From NCBI GenBank assembly GCA_963832965.1, contig CAWHVW010000003.1:930001-994000 (forward strand): a DNA stretch of 64,000 nt. Reading direction: 5' to 3'. Under the pieces are notes generated by a model, which was not told the DNA's origin, did not search any database, and saw only the letters and a list, made by a program, of their open reading frames with translations. The position numbers were made by a program, and so were the translations under genes. This DNA is from CAWACP01 sp963832965 (GTDB lineage: Bacteria; Acidobacteriota; Terriglobia; Bryobacterales; Bryobacteraceae). Of the stretch, positions 52,729 to 62,466 are shown piece by piece; position 1 is the stretch's first letter; every line of letters begins with the position of its first letter.

Positions 52729-53856
52729 ATGACGGAGACACAGGACGCCAGTCCGCTGCTCAGCGAGGAGGAATTCTCCCGCATAGGCGCCCGGATTGCG
52801 ACCGATCCCGAGGGCTCCCGGCGCGAGCTCGCCGCATGGCTGGAGAAGGATCCGGCGGACTTCACCCGCCTTGCCGTCCGCCAGTTGGGGCGCGAGCCGA
52901 ACGGCCCCGCCGCCGCCGCGCTGGCGATGCTGGTGGGCGAAGACCGGCTGTACCCGCGATACCTCACCGACCCAACCGAATTAACGCGCGAGGAAGCGGT
53001 GAACGCGGCCCGTCTGCTGGCGGCCGGCGATAAGCGCTTCTACGTCAAGCTGGCTGCTTTTGCCGGTGCGTGGATGCCTCGTCAGCGGGTTACCAGGGTA
53101 CTGCAGATCGCTGAAACGCTGGGGGCCGCGAGCCTGATGGTGCCGTGGCTGCGCCGCATGACCGAGCACACCGATGATCACATTCGGCAGAAAGCGGTCA
53201 TGATCATGTGCCAGGCGGGCAGCAATCCGCTGCTGGTGGAGCGCCAGCTTCACTCCGACGACGCCCGCGTGCGCGCCAACGCGGTAGAAAGTCTTTGGAA
53301 TGTGCAGACTGCCTCGACCCGGGTTTCGCTCGAAGCCGCCGCGCGGGATCCTCACCATCGCGTCGCGATCAACGCGCTCTACGGGCTTTTCCTGAGAGGC
53401 GAAGCCGGCGCCCTGGAGCGCCTGGTCGCGCAAACGCGCCACAGTTCTCCAGCCTTTCGCATGGCCGCGGCCTGGGCGCTGGGCCAGACTGCAAAGTCCG
53501 AGGCGCGGCCCGCCCTGGAAGCGTTGCGCGAAGACTCCTCCGAACAGGTCCGCGAAAACGCGCAGCGATCACTGAAGAAGATCGCCGCGCAGGAGGCCGC
53601 GCCGGAAGCCCCCAAACCGGAGGCCGCGAAGCAACCGGAGCCCCGTAAAGAGGTCCCGGAAGAAGTAGCGCCTGTTCCACCTCCCGATCAGCCCGCTCCC
53701 CCAACCGCGCCCGCTGCCCCAACCGCGCCCGCCGCCCCAACCGCGTCCACTCCCCCAACCGCGTCCACTCCCCCAACCGCGCCCGCCGCCTCAACCGAGC
53801 CCGCTCCCCCAACCGCGTCCGCTCCCCCAATTCCAGAGGTTGCGACGGGTAGCTGA
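52729..53856 (+). CDS. HEAT-repeat protein with Pro/Ala/Thr tail
   Basis: This 375-residue protein has helical HEAT/PBS-lyase-like repeats over residues 50-290 (for example HSDDARVRANAVESLWNV and AFRMAAAWALGQTAKSEARPAL). A charged, Pro-rich C-terminus is made of PTAPAAP/PTASTPP units encoded by an 18-bp minisatellite. It is probably a scaffold protein; the tail may be disordered. The start has an AAGG site. Confidence 0.83.
   Translation: MTETQDASPLLSEEEFSRIGARIATDPEGSRRELAAWLEKDPADFTRLAVRQLGREPNGPAAAALAMLVGEDRLYPRYLTDPTELTREEAVNAARLLAAGDKRFYVKLAAFAGAWMPRQRVTRVLQIAETLGAASLMVPWLRRMTEHTDDHIRQKAVMIMCQAGSNPLLVERQLHSDDARVRANAVESLWNVQTASTRVSLEAAARDPHHRVAINALYGLFLRGEAGALERLVAQTRHSSPAFRMAAAWALGQTAKSEARPALEALREDSSEQVRENAQRSLKKIAAQEAAPEAPKPEAAKQPEPRKEVPEEVAPVPPPDQPAPPTAPAAPTAPAAPTASTPPTASTPPTAPAASTEPAPPTASAPPIPEVATGS
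53688..53832 (+). repeat. 18-bp coding minisatellite in the HEAT gene
   Basis: About eight imperfect units (CCCCCAACCGCGCCCGCT-like) encode a repeated Pro-Pro-Thr-Ala-x-x hexapeptide at the C-terminus of the HEAT protein. Unit length is a multiple of three, so copy number can change without frameshift. Confidence 0.75.
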
Positions 53857-53949
53857 GCGCGCAATTCTCGTATCATAAACGAGGTGCCCCATACACTTTC
53901 TTACGGACGAAGCGGAAACGCCGGTCTTCCATTTTGCGTCCCCAAGCCT

Positions 53950-56900
53950 GTGAAACGCCGCTACTTGTGCACACTCCTTGCCGCCTGGTCGATGATTTCC
54001 GTGCTATTCGCCGCCGCGCCTCCGCGGCGTTATATTCTGATCCTCGAAGATCCCCCGGTAGCGGCACGCTTTGCGTCGCGCGCGGCGTTGGCCACCACGC
54101 AAGCAGCCCAATATCGCCAGCAGATTACGGGAAAGCAGAGCGCTCTTCGCGCACAGCTTACGGCCAAACACTTCGCTATTACCGGAAGCGTCTCAACGGT
54201 GCTAAATGCGATATCCGTCGCCGCCACGCCGGATCGCCTGGCTGAACTCAGGGCTCTCCCCGGCGTCGCTGGCGTTGTGGAAGCGCGGCACTATCACCGC
54301 AGCCTGGACCGCGCCACTCAACTGGTGAATGCACCCGCTGCATGGGCCGCTTTGGGCGGGACGGGCAACGCCGGCGCGGGCATCAAAATAGGCATTCTGG
54401 ACACTGGTATCGATGAGACCAATCTGGCGTTTCAGGACCCCTCGCTGCCAGCTCTCACGGGATTCACCCCGGTTTGCGACCCCACCCGCATTAACACCTG
54501 CAGCCAGAGCGCATTCACAAACAATAAGGTGGTCGTCGCCCGCAGTTACGTTGGCCTTCTGGCGGCCGGAGGAACCATCGACCCGAATCAGCCTCAGCTC
54601 GATTCCCGGCCCGATGACATCACTCCCCGCGATCACGAAGGTCACGGGACGGCCGTCGCTTCCTGCGCGGCGGGCGTCGCCGGCACCCCCACACCCGCGG
54701 TCGCCGTGGGGGGAAGCGGAACGGTGGTTATTGGAGGCGTGGCGCCGAAAGCATACCTGGGCAACTACCGCGTCTACGGTTCACCGGAAGTGAACGACAC
54801 CAGCACCGGCGATATCATCCTCGACGCGCTGGAAGACGCCGTCACCGACGGCATGGATGTGGTGTCGTTCTCCAGTGGGAGCCCGGCGCTGAGCGGCGCG
54901 ACCGATACCGGAGCGGCCTGCGGCAATCCTTCGGGCGTCGCCTGCGACCCGTTGGCGATGGCCTTTGAGAACGCCGCGCAGGCGGGCACCATCATTACCG
55001 TAGCGGCAGGCAACGACGGTGAGCCGGGCACCATCGAAAGTCCCGGCGATGCGCCGTCGGTGATCACTTTGGGCGCCAGCACCAATTCGCACTACTTCAG
55101 CCCCACCGTCACCGTCGTGAACGGTCCCGCGAACCTGCAGAATGTGAATCCCCCGGATGTGAACACTGCGAGCGCGTACGTGTTCGTGGACAACTTCGTC
55201 CCGGGAGCCGCCACCGGGCCACTGGTGGATGTCACCACCCTTGGCGACAACGGGACCGCGTGCAATGCTCTGCCCGCTAACTCGCTGGCCGGCGCCGTCG
55301 CCCTGATCGAGCGCGGCGGACCCTCCGGCTGCTACTTCGCGACGAAGGTGCTGAACGCGGTAGGCGCGGGCGCGGACGGCGTGGTCATCTATGACAACGG
55401 CGGAGCGGCCGGCCCCTTCGAGCTGACCGTTACGGACAGCTTTGGAAACGTCATCATCGACGGCTCCGATTATGTACCGGTGGACATCATCAGCCAGTCG
55501 GATGGAGTGGCCATGAAGACCTACATCGACGCCAACCCGAACCAGCAGGTGACCATCGCGCCCGCCGGCGCCGAACAGGACGATACACCCGACGCCAACG
55601 CGTACGCCACCTTTTCCTCCGAAGGGCCGACGGTGGGGCCGTTGATCCTGAAGCCGGAGCTGGTGGCCCCGGGCGAGAGTCCGGATGACCCCAATACGGC
55701 CAGCGCCACGCCTTTCTACTATGGCGGCGTTTACATGGCCGCTGAATCCTACGATCCGCTGGGCGAAGTGTACAGCTCCAACGGCTTTATTGCGGCGGAT
55801 GGCACCAGCTTCGCGACCCCGATCACCGCCGGAGCGGCCGCGCTCGTATTGCAGGCTAATCCCAGCGTAACGGGCGCCGCCCGCCTGCCTCTGGTCCGCT
55901 CGTATCTCATCAACAACGCGGCGCAAAGCGTAACCGGCGACGACCAGGGCAACCCGGTAGACGGATTCGAAATTGGCGCGGGCCTTCTGAACGCGGGTGG
56001 CGCCGAAGCCGGCTCCGTATCCGTGTCACCGGCCACGCTGTCGTTCGGGGTTCTGCCAATCACCGTTCTGGCGGCGCAGCAGCTCACCTTTACGAACAAC
56101 GGCCCGGCCGCCGTAACTCTTTCGCTGGCGGTGCTGCCAAACACCACGGCAGATCTCGCCAGCACCGTTACCGTGGGTCTCAGCACCACCAGTCTTCCAC
56201 TCGGAGCGGGGCAGTCGGCAGTGGTTACCATAACGCCCTCCGGCGTCGTGCCCTCGGCCGGATACTACAGCGGCGTGATCGCAGTCACCGGGACCGGCGT
56301 CTCGTTGGTGGTGCCCTACGTTTACATCGTCGGTGATGGTATCCCGGCGGCCCTGTTCGCCGATGGAGGGAGTGGTTTCGATGGCACCGTGGGCGAGGAC
56401 ATTCCGCCGGTGTTCGGCGAGCCCCTGTTTGAGCTGGTGGACGATCTCGGCTTGCCCATCGCCAATGCTCCGGTCATCTGGAGCGTGGGCAGCGACACAC
56501 CCAGCAATCCGGTCATCATCAGCGCCGATTCCGTCACCAACCAGTACGGGATCGCGGGTATCAATCAGGTGCGGCTGGGCGCGCAGCCTGGCGCCTACAC
56601 GTTCACCGCTACGGTACCGGGCCTGGAGCCGCAAGTCTTTTCAGGCAACGCGCGGATCGTGCCCACCTTCCGCGCAAGCAATCCCGCGCTCAACGCGGCC
56701 AGTTTCGATTCCACCCTCGCTCCGGGATCTTTCATCGCGCTTTTCGGAACCGGCCTGAGCGACCCCGGCTACATCGCCAACTCCACCACGCTGCGGGTAC
56801 CCCTGGCCCTCGACTACGTGAATGTCAGTTTTGACGTTCCTTCCGCCGGAATCAGCGTGCCCGGCCATCTGCTGTACGTGAGCCCCACTCAGGTGAATGT

Positions 56901-57378
56901 GCAGGTTCCCTGGGAACTGCAGGGCCAGACTTCGGCTTTTGTGAAAGTGACCATCGACTATACGCCTGGCGTCCCCATCAGCGTGCCCATTCAATCCTAT
57001 GCGCCCGGATTCTACGCATCCGCGGGTCAGGTGATCGCGCTGGATACCAATAACGTCCTGATCACCCAGAATCATCCGGCGGTGCGGGGGCAGGAGGTCC
57101 AGCTCTTTGTGAACGGGCTGGGCCCGGTGACCAATCAGCCAGCCAGCGGCGACCCGGCTTCCCCAACCGGCACCCCGCTCTGCAAGACCACAACTCCGGT
57201 CACCATCACCATCGGGACACAAATGGTGACCGCCGATTTCAGCGGCCTCGCCCCGGGCTATTCCGGTCTGTATCAGGTGAATTTCCCGGTGCCGTCCAGC
57301 CTGACGCCAGGAAGCCAGGCAATCACCATGACCATAGGCGGGGTGACCTCGCAGCCTTCGACCATGTGGGTGCAGTAG
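53950..57378 (+). CDS. Secreted S8 subtilisin-like protease with PA and TIGR03437 domains
   Basis: This 1142-residue protease has a signal peptide (KRRYLCTLLAAWSMISVLFAAA) from the GTG at 53950, and an inhibitor-like propeptide. The subtilase domain has Asp151 (GILDTGID), His232 (DHEGHGTAVAS) and Ser620 (DGTSFATPITAGAAAL). The gap between His and Ser is long and contains a PA domain (about residues 395-535). Ig-like domains and the acidobacterial TIGR03437-like C-terminal module (NPALNAASFDSTLAPGSFIALFGTGL, then QLFVNGLGPVTN) follow. It should act outside the cell on proteins. An upstream GTG at 53884 is an alternative start. Confidence 0.9.
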   Translation: MKRRYLCTLLAAWSMISVLFAAAPPRRYILILEDPPVAARFASRAALATTQAAQYRQQITGKQSALRAQLTAKHFAITGSVSTVLNAISVAATPDRLAELRALPGVAGVVEARHYHRSLDRATQLVNAPAAWAALGGTGNAGAGIKIGILDTGIDETNLAFQDPSLPALTGFTPVCDPTRINTCSQSAFTNNKVVVARSYVGLLAAGGTIDPNQPQLDSRPDDITPRDHEGHGTAVASCAAGVAGTPTPAVAVGGSGTVVIGGVAPKAYLGNYRVYGSPEVNDTSTGDIILDALEDAVTDGMDVVSFSSGSPALSGATDTGAACGNPSGVACDPLAMAFENAAQAGTIITVAAGNDGEPGTIESPGDAPSVITLGASTNSHYFSPTVTVVNGPANLQNVNPPDVNTASAYVFVDNFVPGAATGPLVDVTTLGDNGTACNALPANSLAGAVALIERGGPSGCYFATKVLNAVGAGADGVVIYDNGGAAGPFELTVTDSFGNVIIDGSDYVPVDIISQSDGVAMKTYIDANPNQQVTIAPAGAEQDDTPDANAYATFSSEGPTVGPLILKPELVAPGESPDDPNTASATPFYYGGVYMAAESYDPLGEVYSSNGFIAADGTSFATPITAGAAALVLQANPSVTGAARLPLVRSYLINNAAQSVTGDDQGNPVDGFEIGAGLLNAGGAEAGSVSVSPATLSFGVLPITVLAAQQLTFTNNGPAAVTLSLAVLPNTTADLASTVTVGLSTTSLPLGAGQSAVVTITPSGVVPSAGYYSGVIAVTGTGVSLVVPYVYIVGDGIPAALFADGGSGFDGTVGEDIPPVFGEPLFELVDDLGLPIANAPVIWSVGSDTPSNPVIISADSVTNQYGIAGINQVRLGAQPGAYTFTATVPGLEPQVFSGNARIVPTFRASNPALNAASFDSTLAPGSFIALFGTGLSDPGYIANSTTLRVPLALDYVNVSFDVPSAGISVPGHLLYVSPTQVNVQVPWELQGQTSAFVKVTIDYTPGVPISVPIQSYAPGFYASAGQVIALDTNNVLITQNHPAVRGQEVQLFVNGLGPVTNQPASGDPASPTGTPLCKTTTPVTITIGTQMVTADFSGLAPGYSGLYQVNFPVPSSLTPGSQAITMTIGGVTSQPSTMWVQ

Positions 57379-57399
57379 GGGGCGTGCGCCGCCCGCCAC

Positions 57400-58719
57400 T
57401 TAATTCATCCATCCGTGGATTTTGTTCCGCAGCCGCTCGAAGAGACCGGGCTGTCCCGCCGGCACTTCGGCGCGCACCGGCGCCGGCGATTGCTGGGTGA
57501 CGGCGCCGATTTGCGGCGGCGTCCACGGCTGCTTGTTCGCCAGGTGCACCCGGTACCCCTGCAACACGAAATCGTCGCGATACACTTTGCCATCGTCATC
57601 CTGCAGAATCATGCTGAACTTCGGCTGCGCTCCCGGCGTCACCTTCACGGGATAATATCCGATCACGTTGCGCTGGATGTATCCGGTTTCGTAGCGATGG
57701 TGTCTGGTGCTCCAGACGAAATAACGGAAGCTGTCGAAATCGTAGGGCACGTCCGTTTGCGACTGCGTGGTCCACAGCCAGTCGTATTTCACTTTATCCC
57801 CGTCGCGCACTTCGGCCATCGCGAAATACGCGGTGATGCGGTGGCCTTCGGAATACTGCGCCACTTCGTCTGGTATGGCCATCTCCAGCATGCGGGTGAG
57901 CACCCACCCGGCTGCGCCCTCTTTGGTGCGCACCAGCGTCCAGTCTTCCATTGGCACGGGGGTCTCGTCCACCGGCGGAGTGGGAGCGACGGGAGCGTCC
58001 GTCTCTCCGGACTTCGATAACTCCTGCCAATCCGCCGGAAGCCCGGGCGCTGGCGCGGCGGGCGGCCGGAAACGCCGCCGGCCATCGGAGTCGTCGTCTT
58101 GTGGCTTCTTTTTCTCTGGCTTCGGCCGGGCTGGAATCAGCCGGGTGGGAGGAGCGCTCGATCGCGGGAGCCTCGGCGCCAGCTTATGCGCCAGCACCTC
58201 CACCCGGGCACCCTCGCGGAACTGGTCGAAAGACGGACTGTTGCGATCCGGCGCCGTATGCATATTCACCGGGTCGTAGGAGACGGCCGCGCCCTGCGAC
58301 GCAAGCGTGGCGGCCTGTTCGGTGAGCGCGCGCAGCTCGTTCATCTGCTCCCTGGTCATGAGCTGCTTCACCTCGGTCCAGCCTTCATGGCCGTCCGCGG
58401 TGCGCACGCGCGCGAAAATGCGCCTCTGTTCGAGGACATCCACTTTGTCGCCGTGCGTGAGCGTCGCTACCATCGCGGATTTCGGGCTGATTTCCTTGCG
58501 GATGTGCACCGTCATGGGCCCCACGAACGCATCCCCCAGAACGGGCAGCCGCGACTGCGTATTCGGCCCGCAGGAGGCCAGCAACAGGCACACCGCCACT
58601 GCGCCAGGCCCGGCAACCACCTTTCCGGGCCGTGAACGCGAAAGCGCGGTTTCACGCGCCGTTCGACGAATGATACGTTGGAGTCTAACGAGTCCGAGTG
58701 TGAGCGAAACGGAAACCAC
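57400..58719 (-). CDS. SH3-domain lipoprotein
   Basis: This frame of 439 residues has a lipobox (CLLLASC) near residue 50, bacterial SH3 folds (about 65-130 with GDKVDVLEQRRIFARVRTADGHEGW, and 145-185), and a Pro/charged linker. A third SH3-like part reads WTLVRTKEGAAGWVLTRMLEM, and a C-terminal domain contains YFAMAEVRDGDKVKYDWLWTT. It is probably anchored to the outer membrane and may bind peptidoglycan. The GTG at 58719 is uncertain; the lipobox suggests a start nearer residue 34. Confidence 0.75.
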   Translation of the reverse strand: MVSVSLTLGLVRLQRIIRRTARETALSRSRPGKVVAGPGAVAVCLLLASCGPNTQSRLPVLGDAFVGPMTVHIRKEISPKSAMVATLTHGDKVDVLEQRRIFARVRTADGHEGWTEVKQLMTREQMNELRALTEQAATLASQGAAVSYDPVNMHTAPDRNSPSFDQFREGARVEVLAHKLAPRLPRSSAPPTRLIPARPKPEKKKPQDDDSDGRRRFRPPAAPAPGLPADWQELSKSGETDAPVAPTPPVDETPVPMEDWTLVRTKEGAAGWVLTRMLEMAIPDEVAQYSEGHRITAYFAMAEVRDGDKVKYDWLWTTQSQTDVPYDFDSFRYFVWSTRHHRYETGYIQRNVIGYYPVKVTPGAQPKFSMILQDDDGKVYRDDFVLQGYRVHLANKQPWTPPQIGAVTQQSPAPVRAEVPAGQPGLFERLRNKIHGWMN

Positions 58720-58846
58720 CGAATACTATTGTCCCGCTTGCAATGCGCCGGTCAGCGATCCGCTGGTTTGTGGCGACTGCACGGCCCTCATCTGCCGCCG
58801 TTGCGGCACGCCGCTGGAGAAAGCCGACGAACTCGGCATTGGCTGA
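58700..58846 (+). CDS. Small zinc-ribbon protein
   Basis: The 48-residue product has five cysteines in CxxC form: CPAC, CGDC and CRRC. Its likely start is a GTG at 58700 with no clear ribosome binding site. The start overlaps the start of the divergent SH3 gene by up to 20 bp. It could be a tiny regulator or metal-binding protein; no family is known to me. Confidence 0.5.
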   Translation: MSETETTEYYCPACNAPVSDPLVCGDCTALICRRCGTPLEKADELGIG

Positions 58847-58848
58847 GG

Positions 58849-60057
58849 CTACGCCGCCGAGTACGCCCGCACGAACGCGTCAATGCGGTCCAGCCCCTTG
58901 CGCAACTCTTCCATCGAGGTCGCATAGGAAATTCGGACGTGTTCACTGGTGCCAAAGGCCTCGCCCGGCACCACCGCCACGTGCGCTTCCGCGAGCAGTT
59001 TTTCCGAGAACTGCAGCGCCGACGTGATTCCCTTGTGAAACGCCACGGAAATGTTGGGATAGGCGTAGAACGCGCCCTTCGGCACGGCAATCCGAACGCC
59101 CGGAATGGCGCGCAGCCGCTCCATCACGAAATCGCGCCGGCGGCGGTATTCGGCCAGCATCACATCCACCGAACCCTGCGGTCCGGTCACCGCTTCGATG
59201 GCCGCCTTCTGCGCGATGGACGTCGGATTCGACGTGCTGTGGCTCTGCAGCTTCGAAATCGCGCTGATCACTGGCGCGGGCGCCAGCGCGAAGCCAATGC
59301 GCCAGCCGGTCATCGAATAGGTTTTCGACAAGGACCCGGCCACCAGCACGTTCTCCTTCGCGCCGGGCAGCGCGGCGATCGAGTACGGCTGATCGGACTC
59401 TTCATAAAGGAAACGGCAGTAGCACTCGTCGGTCATCAGCCACACGCCGCGGCTGGCCGCAAGCTGATAGATGCGTTCGAACTCCTCGCGGCTGAGCACT
59501 CCTCCGCTGGGGTTCGACGGCGAGTTGATGATCATCAGCTTCGTCCGGCTGGTGATGTGCGGCTCCAGGTCCGCCGCGGTGAACGTGAAGCCGCTGGCTT
59601 CGTCGCTGTCCACGAACACGCAGCGCCCGCCGGCGTAGTTGACTACATCCTTATAAGTAACCCAGTAGGGCACCGGAATGATCACTTCGTCGCCCGGATT
59701 CAGCAGCGCCTGGGTGAGTCCGAAGATGGCATGCTTGCCGCCCACCGTGATTACGCACTCATTGGGCGCGTAATTGGTGCCGTAGTCCTGGCGGTGCCGC
59801 TCGCAAACGGCCTTCTTCAACTCCGGAACTCCGCCCGCCGCGGTGTACTTGGTGAAGTTCGCGTCCAGCGCGCGAATCGCCGCTGCTTTAATGTTGTCCG
59901 GCGTGGGGAAATCGGGTTCGCCCGCGCCGAAGTCCACCACGTCCACGCCTTCCCGGCGAAGCTTATCGGCGTCGGCCGCCACCTTCATGGTGGACGATTC
60001 GCTGATCAGCGCGATCCGTTCTGCCAGAGCTTTGGTTGCCGCTATGGTTGCCTGCAT
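58849..60057 (-). CDS. Class I pyridoxal-phosphate aminotransferase
   Basis: This 402-residue aminotransferase has VVDFGAGEPDFPTPDNIKAAAIRAL, the substrate-binding NSPSNPSGGVLS, and the PLP lysine in SLSKTYSMTGWRIG. It resembles AspC/aromatic aminotransferases that convert aspartate and 2-oxoglutarate to oxaloacetate and glutamate. The exact substrate is uncertain. The gene lies 10 bp downstream of coaD in the same direction and ends 2 bp from the zinc-ribbon gene. Confidence 0.93.
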   Translation of the reverse strand: MQATIAATKALAERIALISESSTMKVAADADKLRREGVDVVDFGAGEPDFPTPDNIKAAAIRALDANFTKYTAAGGVPELKKAVCERHRQDYGTNYAPNECVITVGGKHAIFGLTQALLNPGDEVIIPVPYWVTYKDVVNYAGGRCVFVDSDEASGFTFTAADLEPHITSRTKLMIINSPSNPSGGVLSREEFERIYQLAASRGVWLMTDECYCRFLYEESDQPYSIAALPGAKENVLVAGSLSKTYSMTGWRIGFALAPAPVISAISKLQSHSTSNPTSIAQKAAIEAVTGPQGSVDVMLAEYRRRRDFVMERLRAIPGVRIAVPKGAFYAYPNISVAFHKGITSALQFSEKLLAEAHVAVVPGEAFGTSEHVRISYATSMEELRKGLDRIDAFVRAYSAA

Positions 60058-60067
60058 GACGAAGTAT

Positions 60068-60574
60068 TCAATTCTCCTCTACGGTTATTCTCTCTTTCAA
60101 ACGCCTCTCCACGCTGGCCGGGACCAGACCGGAGATATTGCCGCCCAGCCGGAACACGTCCTTCACCAGCCGCGAGCTGAGAAACGAGTGAGCCTCGCCG
60201 GCCATCAGAAACACCGTTTCCAGCTCCGGCCGCAGCCGCCGGTTCATCAGCGCCATCTGCAGCTCGAATTCATAATCGGAGATAGCCCGGATGCCGCGCA
60301 AAATCACGTGGGCGTTCTGCTTTGCCGCGAAGTCCACCAGCAGCCCGCCGAAGGAGCTGACTTCCACGTTCGAATACCCGGCCACCGATTCGCACAGCAT
60401 GGCCATGCGCTCTTCCACCGTGAACAGCGGCAGCTTCTCCGAATTCTGCAGCACGGCCACGATCAGCTTGTCGACCAGCCTGGATCCCCGGTCAATGAGA
60501 TCCAGATGGCCGTTGGTGATCGGGTCGAAAGAACCCGGGTAAATGGCGACGACGTGGGCCGGATTCGGATTCAC
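60068..60574 (-). CDS. coaD: Phosphopantetheine adenylyltransferase
   Basis: This 168-residue enzyme of coenzyme A synthesis adenylates 4'-phosphopantetheine. It shows the nucleotidyltransferase motif YPGSFDPITNGHLDLI and the late FLSSRLVKDVFRLGG. The start is a GTG at 60574. It heads a unit with the aminotransferase. Confidence 0.95.
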   Translation of the reverse strand: MNPNPAHVVAIYPGSFDPITNGHLDLIDRGSRLVDKLIVAVLQNSEKLPLFTVEERMAMLCESVAGYSNVEVSSFGGLLVDFAAKQNAHVILRGIRAISDYEFELQMALMNRRLRPELETVFLMAGEAHSFLSSRLVKDVFRLGGNISGLVPASVERRLKERITVEEN

Positions 60575-60623
60575 GGTGTCTCTCGATTATAGCGGGTGGG
60601 TGGGGTTTGGGCGGCGGCTCGAA

Positions 60624-60699
<76 letters not shown>

Positions 60700-60839
60700 T
60701 TTGCCCCCTTCATTCTCGCGTGGCGAAACCAAACTGTCAAGATTGCCGCCCCGCGGAGCCCGTAAACCAAGGGTGACATTCAGGCCCGTTCCTGTTCTCG
60801 GCATTTACCTGATTACAAGAGGGTTACAGAAAATGGAAG

Positions 60840-60869
60840 TTGATGGTTGCTGGAATTGCCAGGTATGCT
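60840..60869 (+). promoter_or_regulatory. dnaA promoter candidate
   Basis: TTGATG at 60840-60845 is followed 18 bp later by TATGCT at 60864-60869; a second arrangement, TTGCTG (60847) and TATGCT (60869), is also possible. This leaves a leader of about 140 nt before dnaA. Confidence 0.4.
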
Positions 60870-60966
60870 ATGCTGAAACTCCGCTTACAAAAGCGACTGC
60901 CTGGGAGGGATCGGTCGCCCTCAATACAATACCATCGGCAAACAGCCCGATCTGATGAAAGGGTCG

Positions 60967-60997
60967 ATTTCCACACATGTGGGAATCTTGTGGAAAA
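60967..60997. promoter_or_regulatory. DnaA-box cluster upstream of dnaA
   Basis: Three DnaA-box-like 9-mers occur in 31 bp: ATTTCCACA at 60967-60975, ATTCCCACA on the minus strand at 60978-60986, and TTTTCCACA on the minus strand at 60989-60997. The last differs from TTATCCACA at one base. They may serve autoregulation of dnaA and origin function. Confidence 0.6.
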
Positions 60998-61013
60998 GGT
61001 GCGTGCGGACGAA

Positions 61014-62324
61014 ATGAACTCGTGGGAACAAATCAAATCCAGACTGGCTCAACAACTGACCTCGGAGGCGTTTCAGAACTGGCTGTCGCGCACCTCCTGG
61101 GTGGCATCGGAAGATTCCACGATGCGCGTATCGGTGCCCGACGAAGTGACCCGGGTGTGGCTGCAGCAGGAATACTCGGGCGAGATCTGGACGGCCATTC
61201 GCGATCTCGCACTCCCCTACACTCAGATCATTTACGAGCTGGAATCGGCGCGTCAGGAGACGTCGCCGCGTTTTGATCGCGACCCGGGTGGCATCTCCTT
61301 TGCCCCTTCCGCCAGTCTGAACCCGCGCTTCACCTTCGACACGTTTGTCGTGGGATCGTGCAACCAGTTCGCTCACGCGGCCGCCAAGGCGGTGGCGACG
61401 GTGCCTTCGAAAACCTACAACCCGCTGTTCATCTACGGCGGCGCGGGCATGGGCAAGACCCATCTGATGCATGCCATCGGGCGCGAGCTGAGCAACCGCT
61501 ACACGAAGATCAAGGTTGTCTACACCTCGAGCGAACGCTTCATGAACGAGATGATCAACTGCATCAAGCTCGACCGCATGCAGACCTTCCACACCTACTA
61601 CCGCTCCGCGGACGTGCTGCTTGTCGATGACATTCAGATTCTCGGAAACAAGGAACGCACGCAGGAAGAATTCTTTCACACGTTCAACGAGCTCTACGAA
61701 CATCAGAAGCAAATTGTGATTTCCAGCGACTCACCGCCCAAAAGCGTCACCGGTCTGGTGGACCGGCTGCGCTCCCGATTTGAATGGGGTTTGATGGTAG
61801 ACGTGCAGCCCCCGGATCTTGAAACGAAGATGGCCATCCTCGACAAGAAAGCCGAGAGCGAAGGAATCAAGCTGCCCGAAGACGTGCGCATCTTCATCGC
61901 CACGCGCACCAAATCGAATGTGCGCGAACTGGAGGGGTCGCTGGTCAAACTAATCGCCTACTCGTCGGTCACCGGCAGCCCCATCACCATGGCCATGGCG
62001 CAGCAGGCGCTCAAACATCTCACCGTCGGCACCGAGCGCCGCATCAGCATGGATTCCATCATTCGAGCGGTGGCGGACAAGTTCAATCTGCAGCCCGGCC
62101 AGCTCAAGCAAAAGACCAACGCGCAGGATATCGCCTACCCGCGGCAGATCGCCATGTACCTGATCAAGGAACTCACACCGGCCTCTCTTCCCGAAATCGG
62201 CCGTGCCTTTGGTGGCAAGCATCACACCACGGTTCTGCACTCGGTTCACAAGATCGAAGAGCTGCGCCATAAGAAACAGGATTTGAACAGCCTGTTACAC
62301 AGCATAAGTGATTCATTTCATTGA
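61014..62324 (+). CDS. dnaA: Chromosomal replication initiator DnaA
   Basis: This 436-residue initiator has domain I (SWEQIKSRLAQQLTSEAFQNWL), and an AAA+ domain beginning at NPRFTFDTFVVGSCNQFA with Walker A GGAGMGKTHL (residues 142-151) and Walker B DVLLVDDIQ. The DNA-binding domain IV has the signature KHHTTVLHSVHKIE. It opens the origin to start replication. The ATG at 61014 fits domain I; the longer frame from 60840 contains the promoter region and is rejected. Confidence 0.97.
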   Translation: MNSWEQIKSRLAQQLTSEAFQNWLSRTSWVASEDSTMRVSVPDEVTRVWLQQEYSGEIWTAIRDLALPYTQIIYELESARQETSPRFDRDPGGISFAPSASLNPRFTFDTFVVGSCNQFAHAAAKAVATVPSKTYNPLFIYGGAGMGKTHLMHAIGRELSNRYTKIKVVYTSSERFMNEMINCIKLDRMQTFHTYYRSADVLLVDDIQILGNKERTQEEFFHTFNELYEHQKQIVISSDSPPKSVTGLVDRLRSRFEWGLMVDVQPPDLETKMAILDKKAESEGIKLPEDVRIFIATRTKSNVRELEGSLVKLIAYSSVTGSPITMAMAQQALKHLTVGTERRISMDSIIRAVADKFNLQPGQLKQKTNAQDIAYPRQIAMYLIKELTPASLPEIGRAFGGKHHTTVLHSVHKIEELRHKKQDLNSLLHSISDSFH

Positions 62325-62460
62325 AGATAGATAAACGGTCTGGCAGCCGTTGGCCGTTTCGGCTGTGCGCCGCTGTGGAGCGTTCGCCTGGCGCCCCAAC
62401 GGTGCACCGTTCCCGCGCCGGTTTCCACAGTCAGGAGTGGCGGGAACTGACTGGTTTTTG

Positions 62461-62466
62461 TATAAT
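62461..62466 (+). promoter_or_regulatory. dnaN -10 box candidate
   Basis: A perfect TATAAT lies 103 bp before dnaN in the 244-bp dnaA-dnaN gap. The -35 region is weak. A further DnaA-box-like TTTCCACAG is at 62422-62430 and an inverted repeat CAGTCA/TGACTG surrounds 62429-62453. Confidence 0.5.

Larger units (their letters stand above)
60700..61013. other. Intergenic region between tRNA-Gly and dnaA (possible oriC)
   Basis: These 314 bp hold no gene. They carry a promoter candidate and the DnaA-box cluster described separately, plus runs of moderate AT content (ATTACAAGAGGGTTACAGAA). Placement beside dnaA-dnaN-gyrB makes it a candidate replication origin. An AT-rich unwinding element was not identified clearly. 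Confidence 0.45.

Noticed and set aside
60840..61013. N-terminal extension of dnaA
   Set aside because: It contains the DnaA boxes and the promoter, and domain I begins at 61014.
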